This document shows positions 56,157 to 64,000 of a DNA stretch of 64,000 bases, piece by piece. The stretch lies in assembly GCA_030432235.1 (NCBI GenBank), contig JAUIHT010000002.1:313136-377135 (forward strand). Direction: 5' to 3'. This stretch comes from Verrucomicrobiia bacterium (GTDB lineage Bacteria > Verrucomicrobiota > Verrucomicrobiia > Opitutales > Cerasicoccaceae). Within the stretch, counting starts at the first letter, position 1, and every line of letters begins with the position of its first letter. A program made the position numbers and the translations under genes. The notes below the pieces were generated by a model. It searched no databases and had not been told where the DNA came from. It saw only the letters and a program-made list of their open reading frames with translations.

Positions 56157-57533
56157 ATGATTCCAATTCAAACGACCGTTTACATGGCCCGATCCCACAT
56201 TTTCCATCCCGACTTCCCTTTCGCACCTCGCAAGGCACCCATTTTCTACGGATGGATCATCCTGGGCGCCAGTACCTTGGGGGTGGCCAGCAGCATTCCG
56301 GGGCAAACCGTGGGCGTGGGCCCATTCAAGGAGCCACTGCAGATGGCGCTGGGGCTGACCAGTATGCACATGTCCGTGGCCTACCTGATAGGGACCACGG
56401 GCGGCGGCCTGCTGCTACCCAAAATCGGGGGCATCTTTGACCGCTTCGGGGCCCGCCCCATGGGCTTTTACAGTCAAATCGCCTTTGCCCTGGCCCTGTT
56501 TTTCATGGCGGGCTGCGATCACATCTACCACTACCTGCACCCGGAGGGCACCCCCTGGCCCTGGCTCGCCTTTGCCCTCGTTTCGCTGGGCTTTTTTCTC
56601 ATTCGCTTCATCGGCCAGGGAGTGGTCACGCTAACCGCGCGCGCCCTCATCGGCAAGTGGTTCAACGTCTATCGCGGCATGGCCAGCGCCATCGGCGGAA
56701 GCTTCACGGCGATCTTTTTTGGGTCGGCCCCGGCGATACTCTACGGTCTTAAGGAGCTCGCCGGCTGGCGCGGGGCCTGGGTCGTCTGCGGACTATTCAT
56801 GCTGGTGGTGATGTCCCTTCTGAGCTGGCTGCTCTTTCGCGACAACCCCGAGGAATGCGGCCTCGTCATGGACGGTAAAGCACCACCGCCCGAGCCTGCG
56901 GGAAAAACCGACCCCGAGTTGACCGTTCATCGTGAATTTACCGCGGAGGAAGCCATCCGCACTTATCCGTTCTGGGTGTTTACCGCGGCATTCTGCCTGA
57001 ACGGCATTTACGCCACCGCCTTCAACTTTCATGCCTCGGATATCGCCCGGGAAAACAGCATGACCGAGGGGGCCTTTTTCGGACTTTTTCCCTACATGAT
57101 GATGATCAATATCCCGATCGGCTTCCTCATCGGGTGGCTGACCAGCAAGGTGAGACTGCGCTATTGCCTCGCCATCATGGCTGCGAGCATGGGAATAAGC
57201 GCGGCAGGCATCACGGCCCTTGCCTCCTTCCCCGGAAAGGCCGCTTTTGTCATTGGCGGAGGCATCGCCTGGGGGTGCTTCGGCACGCTCATGTCCGTCA
57301 TGTACCCACGCTTTTTCGGGAGACGCCACCTGGGCAAAATCAGCGGCTGGTCGATGCTGGCACTGGTACTGGCCAGCGCGGTAGCGCCACTGCTGTACAG
57401 CCTGTCCCTGGAGTTTACCGGCAAATATGCCCCGGCCAGTTGGGGAGTGGTCGCCGCCGCCGTCGTCATCTTTATCGCCTCCTTCCGAGCCGACAATCCG
57501 CAACGCAAGTTAGCCAAAGAGGAAACGCTCTAA
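56157..57533 (+). CDS. MFS transporter (OFA-like)
   Basis: From ATG at 56157, with GAGGAAG immediately upstream as ribosome-binding site, the protein has 458 residues and about 12 helices. Motifs include FYGWIILGASTLGVASSIPG, GPFKEPLQMALGLTSMHMSV and IGGIFDRFGARPMGFYSQIA (the MFS loop 2-3 signature). A middle loop has FRDNPEECGLVMDGK. The substrate may be an organic acid by family resemblance. The first codon of the longer frame at 56076 is TTG and lacks such a site. Confidence 0.88.
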   Translation: MIPIQTTVYMARSHIFHPDFPFAPRKAPIFYGWIILGASTLGVASSIPGQTVGVGPFKEPLQMALGLTSMHMSVAYLIGTTGGGLLLPKIGGIFDRFGARPMGFYSQIAFALALFFMAGCDHIYHYLHPEGTPWPWLAFALVSLGFFLIRFIGQGVVTLTARALIGKWFNVYRGMASAIGGSFTAIFFGSAPAILYGLKELAGWRGAWVVCGLFMLVVMSLLSWLLFRDNPEECGLVMDGKAPPPEPAGKTDPELTVHREFTAEEAIRTYPFWVFTAAFCLNGIYATAFNFHASDIARENSMTEGAFFGLFPYMMMINIPIGFLIGWLTSKVRLRYCLAIMAASMGISAAGITALASFPGKAAFVIGGGIAWGCFGTLMSVMYPRFFGRRHLGKISGWSMLALVLASAVAPLLYSLSLEFTGKYAPASWGVVAAAVVIFIASFRADNPQRKLAKEETL

Positions 57534-57540
57534 AGGCAAC

Positions 57541-57607
57541 CTAGGGCTACACGCCCCAGACCCGCGGTGCGTGACCGCACAGGACAAGTGCGTGGCCGCA
57601 CAGGACA
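57541..57607 (+). repeat. Dispersed two-stem element (full plus tandem second stem)
   Basis: CTAGGGC-TACAC-GCCCCAG forms stem 1, then ACCCGCG, GTGCGTGACCGCACAGGACA at 57567-57586 and a second GTGCGTGGCCGCACAGGACA at 57588-57607. The last element has thus been duplicated in tandem. It lies after the MFS gene and before dapB. Confidence 0.85.
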
Positions 57608-57693
57608 ATCTTGAATCAGCCTCCGATTCCAAACCCAAGCACTCCGCACAATCGGCCTTGCCAGTGGGCGCGGTGGCGCAATGCTTAATCGCC

Positions 57694-58428
57694 ATGTCTT
57701 TAAAAATCCTACTCAACGGCTGCCAGGGCCGCATGGGCCAGGCCATCATCGCCGCCGCTCCCGAAGCCGGCGCGGAGATTGTCCATGCCTGTGATCAAGG
57801 TGACGAACCCGCCGGCGGCATCGCCGATTGCGACGCGGTCATCGATTTTTCCTTCCACGGGGTCACGCCCCGTATCGCCGCCTTGGCCGCCCAGGGTGGC
57901 AAGCCACTCGTCATTGGCACCACCGGCCATACCGAGGAGGAGCGCACCGTCATCCTGGAGTACACCAAGTCCATCCCCATCGTCTGGGCGGGTAACTACT
58001 CCGTGGGCGTCAACACGCTCTTCTGGCTGGTCAAGAAAGCCGCCGCCATCCTCGGGCCCGACTACAACACGGAAATCGTCGAGATGCATCACCGGCACAA
58101 GCTGGATGCCCCCAGCGGCACCGCCGAGCGCCTGATCGAAGTCGTACGCGAGGCGCGCGAACTTTCCGCCGACCAGGTTCGCCACGGTCGCTCCGGCGAG
58201 GTCGGGGCACGGCCGCAGGACGAAATCGGCGTCCACGCCCTGCGCGGCGGCAGCGTGGTGGGCGAGCACGAAGTCATCTTCGCCGGTGAGGGCGAGAAAG
58301 TCACCTTGGCCCACAGCGCGGGCGACCGCAAAATCTTCGCCATCGGAGCCCTCCGCGCCGCCCATTGGGCCGTTTCTCAACAGCCCGGCCTCTACCGCAT
58401 GGAAGACGTCCTGGGCCTGACGGATTGA
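57694..58428 (+). CDS. dapB: 4-hydroxy-tetrahydrodipicolinate reductase
   Basis: The ATG at 57694 gives 244 residues (MSLKILLNGCQGRMGQAIIA), with the NAD(P)-binding loop GCQGRMGQAI. Next come GTTGHTEEE, the substrate motif HHRHKLDAPSGTAERLIEV and GEHEVIFAGEGEKVTLAHSA. It reduces the dihydrodipicolinate precursor in lysine and diaminopimelate synthesis. Upstream codons exist in frame but run through the dispersed element. Confidence 0.95.
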   Translation: MSLKILLNGCQGRMGQAIIAAAPEAGAEIVHACDQGDEPAGGIADCDAVIDFSFHGVTPRIAALAAQGGKPLVIGTTGHTEEERTVILEYTKSIPIVWAGNYSVGVNTLFWLVKKAAAILGPDYNTEIVEMHHRHKLDAPSGTAERLIEVVREARELSADQVRHGRSGEVGARPQDEIGVHALRGGSVVGEHEVIFAGEGEKVTLAHSAGDRKIFAIGALRAAHWAVSQQPGLYRMEDVLGLTD

Positions 58429-58438
58429 ATATCTCTTT

Positions 58439-58535
58439 ACCACGAAAAGAACGAAACTCACGAAATCTTTTCAGGTTAGCTTTCGTGTCTAGGCGCTCCC
58501 CTTAAAATCTGAGTTTCATCTGCGTTAATCTGTGG
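58439..58535. repeat. Iterated-word repeats (CACGAAA and ATCTGCGT families)
   Basis: ACCACGAAAAGAACGAAACT and CACGAAATC near 58439-58467 partly pair with TTTCGTGTCT near 58481. A different word follows: TCATCTGCGT then TAATCTGTGG, ending at 58535. The tlyA start GTG (58532-58534) lies inside that second word. Confidence 0.82.
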
Positions 58536-59287
58536 CTGAAAATAATCCTTCTTCGCGCGCCGATGCACTGCTGGTCTCCCAGGGACTGGCCGAAACGCGC
58601 TCGCAGGCACGACGACTCATCCTCGACGGCCGCGTGGCAACCGCAGCCGGGGAAGCCGTCACTAAACCCGCTCAGACACTGCCCGCTGACGCATCCCTGC
58701 GGATCGTCGGAGGCGAACCTTTTGTCAGCCGCGCAGGAGAGAAACTGGAGGCTTTTCTGAAAAGGTTTCCCGTCGAGATCGAAGGCAAGGAAGCCCTGGA
58801 TCTGGGAGCCTCCACCGGCGGTTTTACCGAATGCCTGTTGCGTCGCGGAGCCAGCCACGTGACCTGTGTGGATGTCGGCCACGGGCAGCTCCATCCGCGC
58901 ATTGCCAGTGACCCACACGTGCTAAACCTCGAGGGCCTGAACGCCCGTGAACTCCACAACGCCGAGCTCCCGCACAGCGATTACGATCTGGTCGTGATGG
59001 ACCTCAGCTTCATTTCGTTGACACTGATCCTGCCTGTGGCCTGGCCCCGGCTGCGCCGGGGCGGAAGCCTCATCGCGCTGGTCAAGCCGCAGTTCGAGGC
59101 TGGCAAGGACGCCCTCAAGAAGGGCCGCGGCGTCATTCGCGACCCGAGCATCCATGCCCAAGTACTCTCTGATATCAAAGCGTTTGCCGGCGTACTGCCA
59201 GCAGCAAAACTCATCGGTGAATGCCCCTCCCCCATCAAAGGAGCCGACGGTAATCGCGAATTCCTACTCGGCTGGTCAAAAACCTGA
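58532..59287 (+). CDS. tlyA: TlyA family rRNA methyltransferase/hemolysin-type protein
   Basis: The 251-residue protein has an S4 RNA-binding domain (SSRADALLVSQGLAETRSQA, RRLILDGRVATAAGE) and a FtsJ-like methyltransferase with LDLGASTGGFTECLLRRGAS and the SAM region HVTCVDVGHGQLHPRI. TlyA 2'-O-methylates rRNA. No ATG occurs before the S4 domain, so GTG at 58532 is the only sensible start. That GTG lies in the repeat word AATCTGTGG, as in the VTT gene at 9254. Confidence 0.92.
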   Translation: MAENNPSSRADALLVSQGLAETRSQARRLILDGRVATAAGEAVTKPAQTLPADASLRIVGGEPFVSRAGEKLEAFLKRFPVEIEGKEALDLGASTGGFTECLLRRGASHVTCVDVGHGQLHPRIASDPHVLNLEGLNARELHNAELPHSDYDLVVMDLSFISLTLILPVAWPRLRRGGSLIALVKPQFEAGKDALKKGRGVIRDPSIHAQVLSDIKAFAGVLPAAKLIGECPSPIKGADGNREFLLGWSKT

Positions 59288-59651
59288 CTCAAAAGCTGCC
59301 ACTGCACCTGTTTTTCCTGTTTTTTGCAGGTTTTGTGTAGAGTAGAGTCTCTAGGCAGATTTCACTTAACCTATTAGAATATAAATCCTTACGCGTGTTG
59401 GGAATGCATTATCATAAGTTGTGCTGATACTCAAAAAAAGCTCAACTTTTCAGTTGCACGGTGAAACTACAATTCACATTCTATTAACAACTTTTTTCTC
59501 CTCAACCCTACCCCCCGGACTGGCCCGTTGCTTTTGTGAGCGCGGGCCGGTCGTTTTATACCACGGTCGCTTGGGTCTGGAAAACGATCTGCTGCCACGA
59601 AAGACTTCTATTTCGAATCGGTAATAGAAGGATGTACTCCCGGCGAGTAGC
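59288..59651. other. AT-rich non-coding gap
   Basis: No gene is recognisable. A weak hairpin (ACCTG at 59306 and CAGGT at 59327, then TTTTG) follows tlyA and could end transcription. The remainder has no clear repeat family. Confidence 0.5.
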
Positions 59652-61457
59652 TCATGCCATCAGGCCTTCATGCGACTCCAGACGCTTGATCAGGGTGTCG
59701 ATGGACTCGCGAAAGTACTCCTTGCTACTGTGGATATCCCACAAGCCCGTAGTGGCCGCGTACTCGTTCTTGGTGAAGCCCGAATCGCCACACAGCACCT
59801 CCCAGCGTGGTAAGATAAATTCGGTTTTCTCCAGCTCTCCCTTCAGCTTGTTGAAGACTTTGAGGTAGGTGTTTTTATAAACGGGATAATAACCGCCCCG
59901 GACGAAGCCCGGCCCCAGCCGGAATTCAGCGGTAGCCTCCGTCAGGTCGGGCGCGACAATCCAGTAAATCCGTTCAAAGGCAGTCAGCTGCTCCAAGCGC
60001 CGGATCAGCTTCATCCGGTTCTCCAGGATACCTGTGTACAGCTTCACCAGTTCCCGGTTTGGTCGCTTCAGAGGTTTCAATTCCGGGGTGATATCCCGTC
60101 CGGTGCAGCCGGCAAAACCCGACTTGATGGGGCCGTGGGCGCGAATGATGTTATCCCCGAACAGAAACCAGCCGGCGATGACCATCACCCGCGGCTTCTC
60201 CATGGTGAAATCCTTAAACTGCGGGAATTTCTCTTTGAACAAAAACCGGCGAAATCCGAATTCCTCAATCTCGTCGATGGGGCTTTGCCTGAGGAAATTC
60301 AAGGGGGCAAACTCGGCATAGGCGTTGAGGCCCCGGTCCTTCATTTGCATCCTCACGTAGGCCAGGTGACTGTTACCAATCACCAGGATGGGCTTGTCGG
60401 AAACCGTCTGCGTCTGGCGGGCATCGCTGAAGCCTTCTAGCAGGGCTTCCTCGCAGTCCACATCCTCGTTTCCAATCAAAGCGTTCGGCGCAGGAGCCTG
60501 CTCCGGGGGCGGCGTGTCCGCGTTCATGGCAAAGTAAGCCTTGGAAAACAGATCCATGACGGTTTCGACGGAATCGCTCCTGACCGCCCGGAAATTATCC
60601 TCGAAGAAAGAAGAGCGGGCCGCCGGGTTGTTGACTATCTCGAAGGAGGGGAAATAGTCCGCGAAGTTGTTCTCCTCGGCGAAATCACCCGCCACGGCAC
60701 GCAGCACGGACTTCGAATAGATGGAGGACTGCAGCACGTGCCGGTCGACCGCCGTCGCCGTCAGCGGGACGGGCGAGACGGTGAGCAGGAGCTTGAAATC
60801 CGCGCCTTCGCGAACCTCGCGGATGGCGTCGCAGAAGCCCTGCAGGTCTGCCATGATTTCCGGGTACTTGAAATTGACAAACTCATACCGGTCCGGCTCA
60901 TAGCTACCGGCTACCACGCCCGGAGCGGAAGGCAGCACCGTCTGGCACGCCTTTATCCTCCAGGCTTCCGTCAGCCCCAGGGTAAAGACCAGGATATCGA
61001 GATTCTTCAAGGCCTGCCGCACCGCCTCCAGGTGCTGCTGCCGCAGGCTTTTGACCGTGTCGCCGTCGCTAATCGGCTCCGCAAAAACATTGGGCCGGAG
61101 CGGATCGGTAAAACCGTTCTTCGCTTCCCAGGATGCCTCGGAGCACTCCCGACGGCCCAGCACCTCCTCGACGAGTTGCCGCGCCTGCTTGACCGTATAG
61201 ATGTTGCCGTAGTTGGCCGAGAAATGCCGCGCCTTGATGTTTTCGCTGGTGTCGTAGAACGGGACGTTGAAACTGCGCGCCCTTAGCCATCGGGCGATAT
61301 GCTGCGCGAAGCAGCTGCCCATGGTCACGATGGTATCCGTAGCGTGAATTTCCCACGCGGGGCTGTGAATGCCGTTGAGGCTGAGGGGGTCCGAGTTTTC
61401 GACGCCGTGTTTCCAGAACCGCTTTTTGCCAATGTTGGTGTAGGGGCTCCTGGCCAT
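59652..61457 (-). CDS. GSCFA domain protein
   Basis: This 601-residue protein has the founding motif TIVTMGSCFAQHIARWL (GSCFA) near residues 43-59. Next come ANYGNIYTVKQARQLVEEVL, ILVFTLGLTEAWR and TVSPVPLTATAVDRHV with the SGNH-like fold. A second, C-terminal SGNH-type part has ILVIGNSHLAYVRMQM and VIAGWFLFGDNI. GSCFA proteins are SGNH-hydrolase relatives, likely acting on polysaccharide decorations; the substrate is not known. Two hydrolase-like domains in one protein are notable. Confidence 0.88.
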   Translation of the reverse strand: MARSPYTNIGKKRFWKHGVENSDPLSLNGIHSPAWEIHATDTIVTMGSCFAQHIARWLRARSFNVPFYDTSENIKARHFSANYGNIYTVKQARQLVEEVLGRRECSEASWEAKNGFTDPLRPNVFAEPISDGDTVKSLRQQHLEAVRQALKNLDILVFTLGLTEAWRIKACQTVLPSAPGVVAGSYEPDRYEFVNFKYPEIMADLQGFCDAIREVREGADFKLLLTVSPVPLTATAVDRHVLQSSIYSKSVLRAVAGDFAEENNFADYFPSFEIVNNPAARSSFFEDNFRAVRSDSVETVMDLFSKAYFAMNADTPPPEQAPAPNALIGNEDVDCEEALLEGFSDARQTQTVSDKPILVIGNSHLAYVRMQMKDRGLNAYAEFAPLNFLRQSPIDEIEEFGFRRFLFKEKFPQFKDFTMEKPRVMVIAGWFLFGDNIIRAHGPIKSGFAGCTGRDITPELKPLKRPNRELVKLYTGILENRMKLIRRLEQLTAFERIYWIVAPDLTEATAEFRLGPGFVRGGYYPVYKNTYLKVFNKLKGELEKTEFILPRWEVLCGDSGFTKNEYAATTGLWDIHSSKEYFRESIDTLIKRLESHEGLMA

Positions 61458-61519
61458 TGGGAATTTTTCGTTCTAAATCACGTAAAAAGTGTGCCCCGCC
61501 CCATCGTCCGCGAACCGCC

Positions 61520-63058
<1,539 letters not shown>

Positions 63059-63077
63059 GATGGGTAAAATCTTTTGG

Positions 63078-63142
63078 ACCACAAAACTTCACGAAAACAC
63101 ACGAAAAAGAATCCTTTCGTGAATTTAGTTTCTTTCGTGGTA
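63078..63142. repeat. Iterated-word palindrome (CACGAAA family)
   Basis: ACCACAAAACTTCACGAAAA and CACACGAAAAAG near 63078 are inverted by CTTTCGTGAATTTAGTTTCT and TTCGTGGTA near 63114-63142. It fills the gap between guaA and the small zinc-ribbon gene. The same word appears at 58439. Confidence 0.85.
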
Positions 63143-63148
63143 TTAAAA

Positions 63149-63382
63149 TTAGAACTTCAAACGAGCATTTTCAAAACCACATTGCGGACAAGGGGAAACT
63201 TCCTTCTGGCGTGAATCGGTGTAGAGTTCGCCGCATTTGATGCAATGAAAGGTAACCCGCTCCCGCGCCGCCTGGTAGACGCGTTTATCCCGGTTCTCGT
63301 AGAAGATCCAGAGACCGAAGATCAACGCCGACCCCGCCCCGACGTAGAGCAGTGCAAACCAGGAAAAGTCGATGGAGATCAT
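63149..63382 (-). CDS. Small membrane zinc-ribbon protein
   Basis: The protein has 77 residues: a membrane helix (residues 5-27, DFSWFALLYVGAGSALIFGL), a basic linker (NRDKRVYQAARERV) and two CxxC pairs (CIKCGELYT and CPQCGFENAR) that form a zinc ribbon. The ribbon should be on the cytoplasmic side. It follows rplQ across repeats and precedes guaA. Its function is not known. Confidence 0.75.
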   Translation of the reverse strand: MISIDFSWFALLYVGAGSALIFGLWIFYENRDKRVYQAARERVTFHCIKCGELYTDSRQKEVSPCPQCGFENARLKF

Positions 63383-63386
63383 TTGA

Positions 63387-63494
63387 GCTAAAAGTCTAAA
63401 GCCAAAAGTCGAAAGTCGAAAGTCGAAAGCAGTGCAGGGAGGCGGAATACAAATATGCTATGAGCTTTAGACTTTTGGCTTTAGACTTTCGACT
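63387..63494. repeat. Iterated-word palindrome (GTCGAAA / AGTCTAAAG family)
   Basis: AAAAGTCTAAAGCCAAAAGT then three GTCGAAA units at 63408-63429 are inverted by TTTAGACTTTTGGCTTTAGA and CTTTCGACT (63466-63494). The first arm has more GTCGAAA units than the second, so unit number varies between arms. Confidence 0.85.
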
Positions 63495-63499
63495 GAAAT

Positions 63500-63535
63500 G
63501 AAAAGCCCGCGCGCCGGGGTGCGGACATGCGGGCT
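63500..63535 (-). terminator. Rho-independent terminator after rplQ
   Basis: On the minus strand AGCCCGC and GCGGGCT form a 7-bp stem around a GC-rich loop and are followed by TTTTC. It lies 22 bp after the rplQ stop. Confidence 0.8.
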
Positions 63536-63557
63536 GAAAGGGGTCGAAGCGAGGCCC

Positions 63558-64000
63558 TTATTCCTTCTTGGGCTCTTCTTCCTTGGCTTCGGGCTCGGCC
63601 TTGGGCTCCTCGGCGGCAGCTTCGGCAGCGGGCGCTTCCTCAGCCTTTGGCTCTTCAGCCGGGGCTTCGGCGGTGGCGACGGCGGCCTCTTCCGCTTCAG
63701 CGGCAGGAGCTTCCTCGGCCTTCTTGGCAGCCTTCTTGGACTTGCCCTTGGCAGCAGCAGGCTTGGCCTTGCTCTTCTTGGCGTAGCCCTGGTCGTCGCC
63801 AGCCACCAGTTCGATGATGGCGATTTCGGCGGCGTCGCCGACGCGGGTACCGAGCTTGTAAATGCGGGTGTAGCCGCCCTGGCGGTTGACGAACTCGTTC
63901 ACGCGCTCGTCGAAGAGCAGCTTAACGGCGTCCTTGTCACGCACGCGGGCGATGGCAAGGCGGCGGAAGTGCAGCTTCTTGGCGGCGTCTTCGGTGGCGT
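63558..64000 (-). CDS. rplQ: 50S ribosomal protein L17, 5' end beyond the window, with long acidic/Ala tail
   Basis: The frame enters from the right edge with KKLHFRRLAIARVRDKDAVK, then LLFDERVNEFVNRQGGYTRI and DAAEIAIIELV, which is the C-terminal half of L17. The N-terminal half lies outside the window. After the normal end, about 75 residues of Ala/Glu/Lys/Pro-rich sequence follow (KPAAAKGKSKKAAKKAEEAP, repeated EEPKAEEAPAAEA). L17 is a large-subunit protein near the exit tunnel. The added tail is not part of the typical L17. Confidence 0.93.
   Translation of the reverse strand, partial: ATEDAAKKLHFRRLAIARVRDKDAVKLLFDERVNEFVNRQGGYTRIYKLGTRVGDAAEIAIIELVAGDDQGYAKKSKAKPAAAKGKSKKAAKKAEEAPAAEAEEAAVATAEAPAEEPKAEEAPAAEAAAEEPKAEPEAKEEEPKKE

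Overview
Organism. The window is one high-GC (about 60%) bacterial chromosome segment. Gene content points to Verrucomicrobiota, class Opitutia (Puniceicoccales-like): a MoxR-DUF58-Bat block, a GSCFA protein, HAF repeats, an alpha-2-macroglobulin, a possible CTERM-sorted protein, a HpsJ-like protein and many intergenic repeats. This assignment is inference from gene content; there is no rRNA, tRNA or CRISPR array in the window. Layout. 1-4096 (minus strand) holds moxR, DUF58 and batA (batA runs off the left edge), interrupted by two inserted segments. 2.6-7.9 kb carries AT-richer accessory genes of unknown function. 8-13 kb holds a carboxynorspermidine dehydrogenase-like gene, a VTT membrane protein, xseA, a GyrI-like gene and an exported protein, then a MazF/PemK-type toxin-antitoxin pair. 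14-19.5 kb holds a Kef-type antiporter, small proteins, dgkA and an HU gene. 19.8-23 kb is an ExeA/GspB-like membrane module of three genes. 23.1-26.2 kb is a DUF4132 operon between near-identical direct repeats. 26.5-30.6 kb contains an unknown FN3-like protein, a 21-bp minisatellite with an orientation switch, and a membrane-anchored NB-ARC/TPR (STAND) protein. 30.8-36.7 kb is a 1956-residue alpha-2-macroglobulin. 36.9-40.3 kb holds a thioredoxin-like lipoprotein, a HpsJ-like/CTERM-like pair and PPK2. 40.5-43.4 kb is the conserved rpmH-rnpA-yidD-yidC block. 43.4-47 kb holds a ParE-type module, a Met-rich outer-membrane protein and a HAF protein. 47-49.9 kb is uppS-cdsA-dxr. 50-59.3 kb holds a zinc-ribbon protein, a TPR lipoprotein, DUF4870, argA, a beta-helix protein, an MFS transporter, dapB and tlyA. 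59.6-64 kb holds the GSCFA protein, guaA, a small membrane zinc-ribbon protein and the 3' part of rplQ. How it fits together. The core genes serve envelope synthesis (uppS, cdsA, dxr, dgkA, yidC, yidD), amino-acid and nucleotide synthesis (argA, dapB, guaA) and RNA or DNA metabolism (rnpA, xseA, tlyA, HU). Accessory genes sit between them. Unusual structure. (1) Intergenic gaps repeatedly contain inverted repeats built from reiterated short words, a different word family at most sites. In two genes such a repeat contains the GTG start codon, and in others it reaches the last codons. (2) Three accessory segments lie between direct repeats with no transposase in sight, and the disrupted host genes are left intact. 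(3) A two-stem element with consensus GTGCGTGACCGCACAGGACA recurs at five sites (one of them with a tandem second copy), including one diverged copy. These DNA-level patterns, the STAND protein and the ExeA/GspB-like trio are the items most worth following up.
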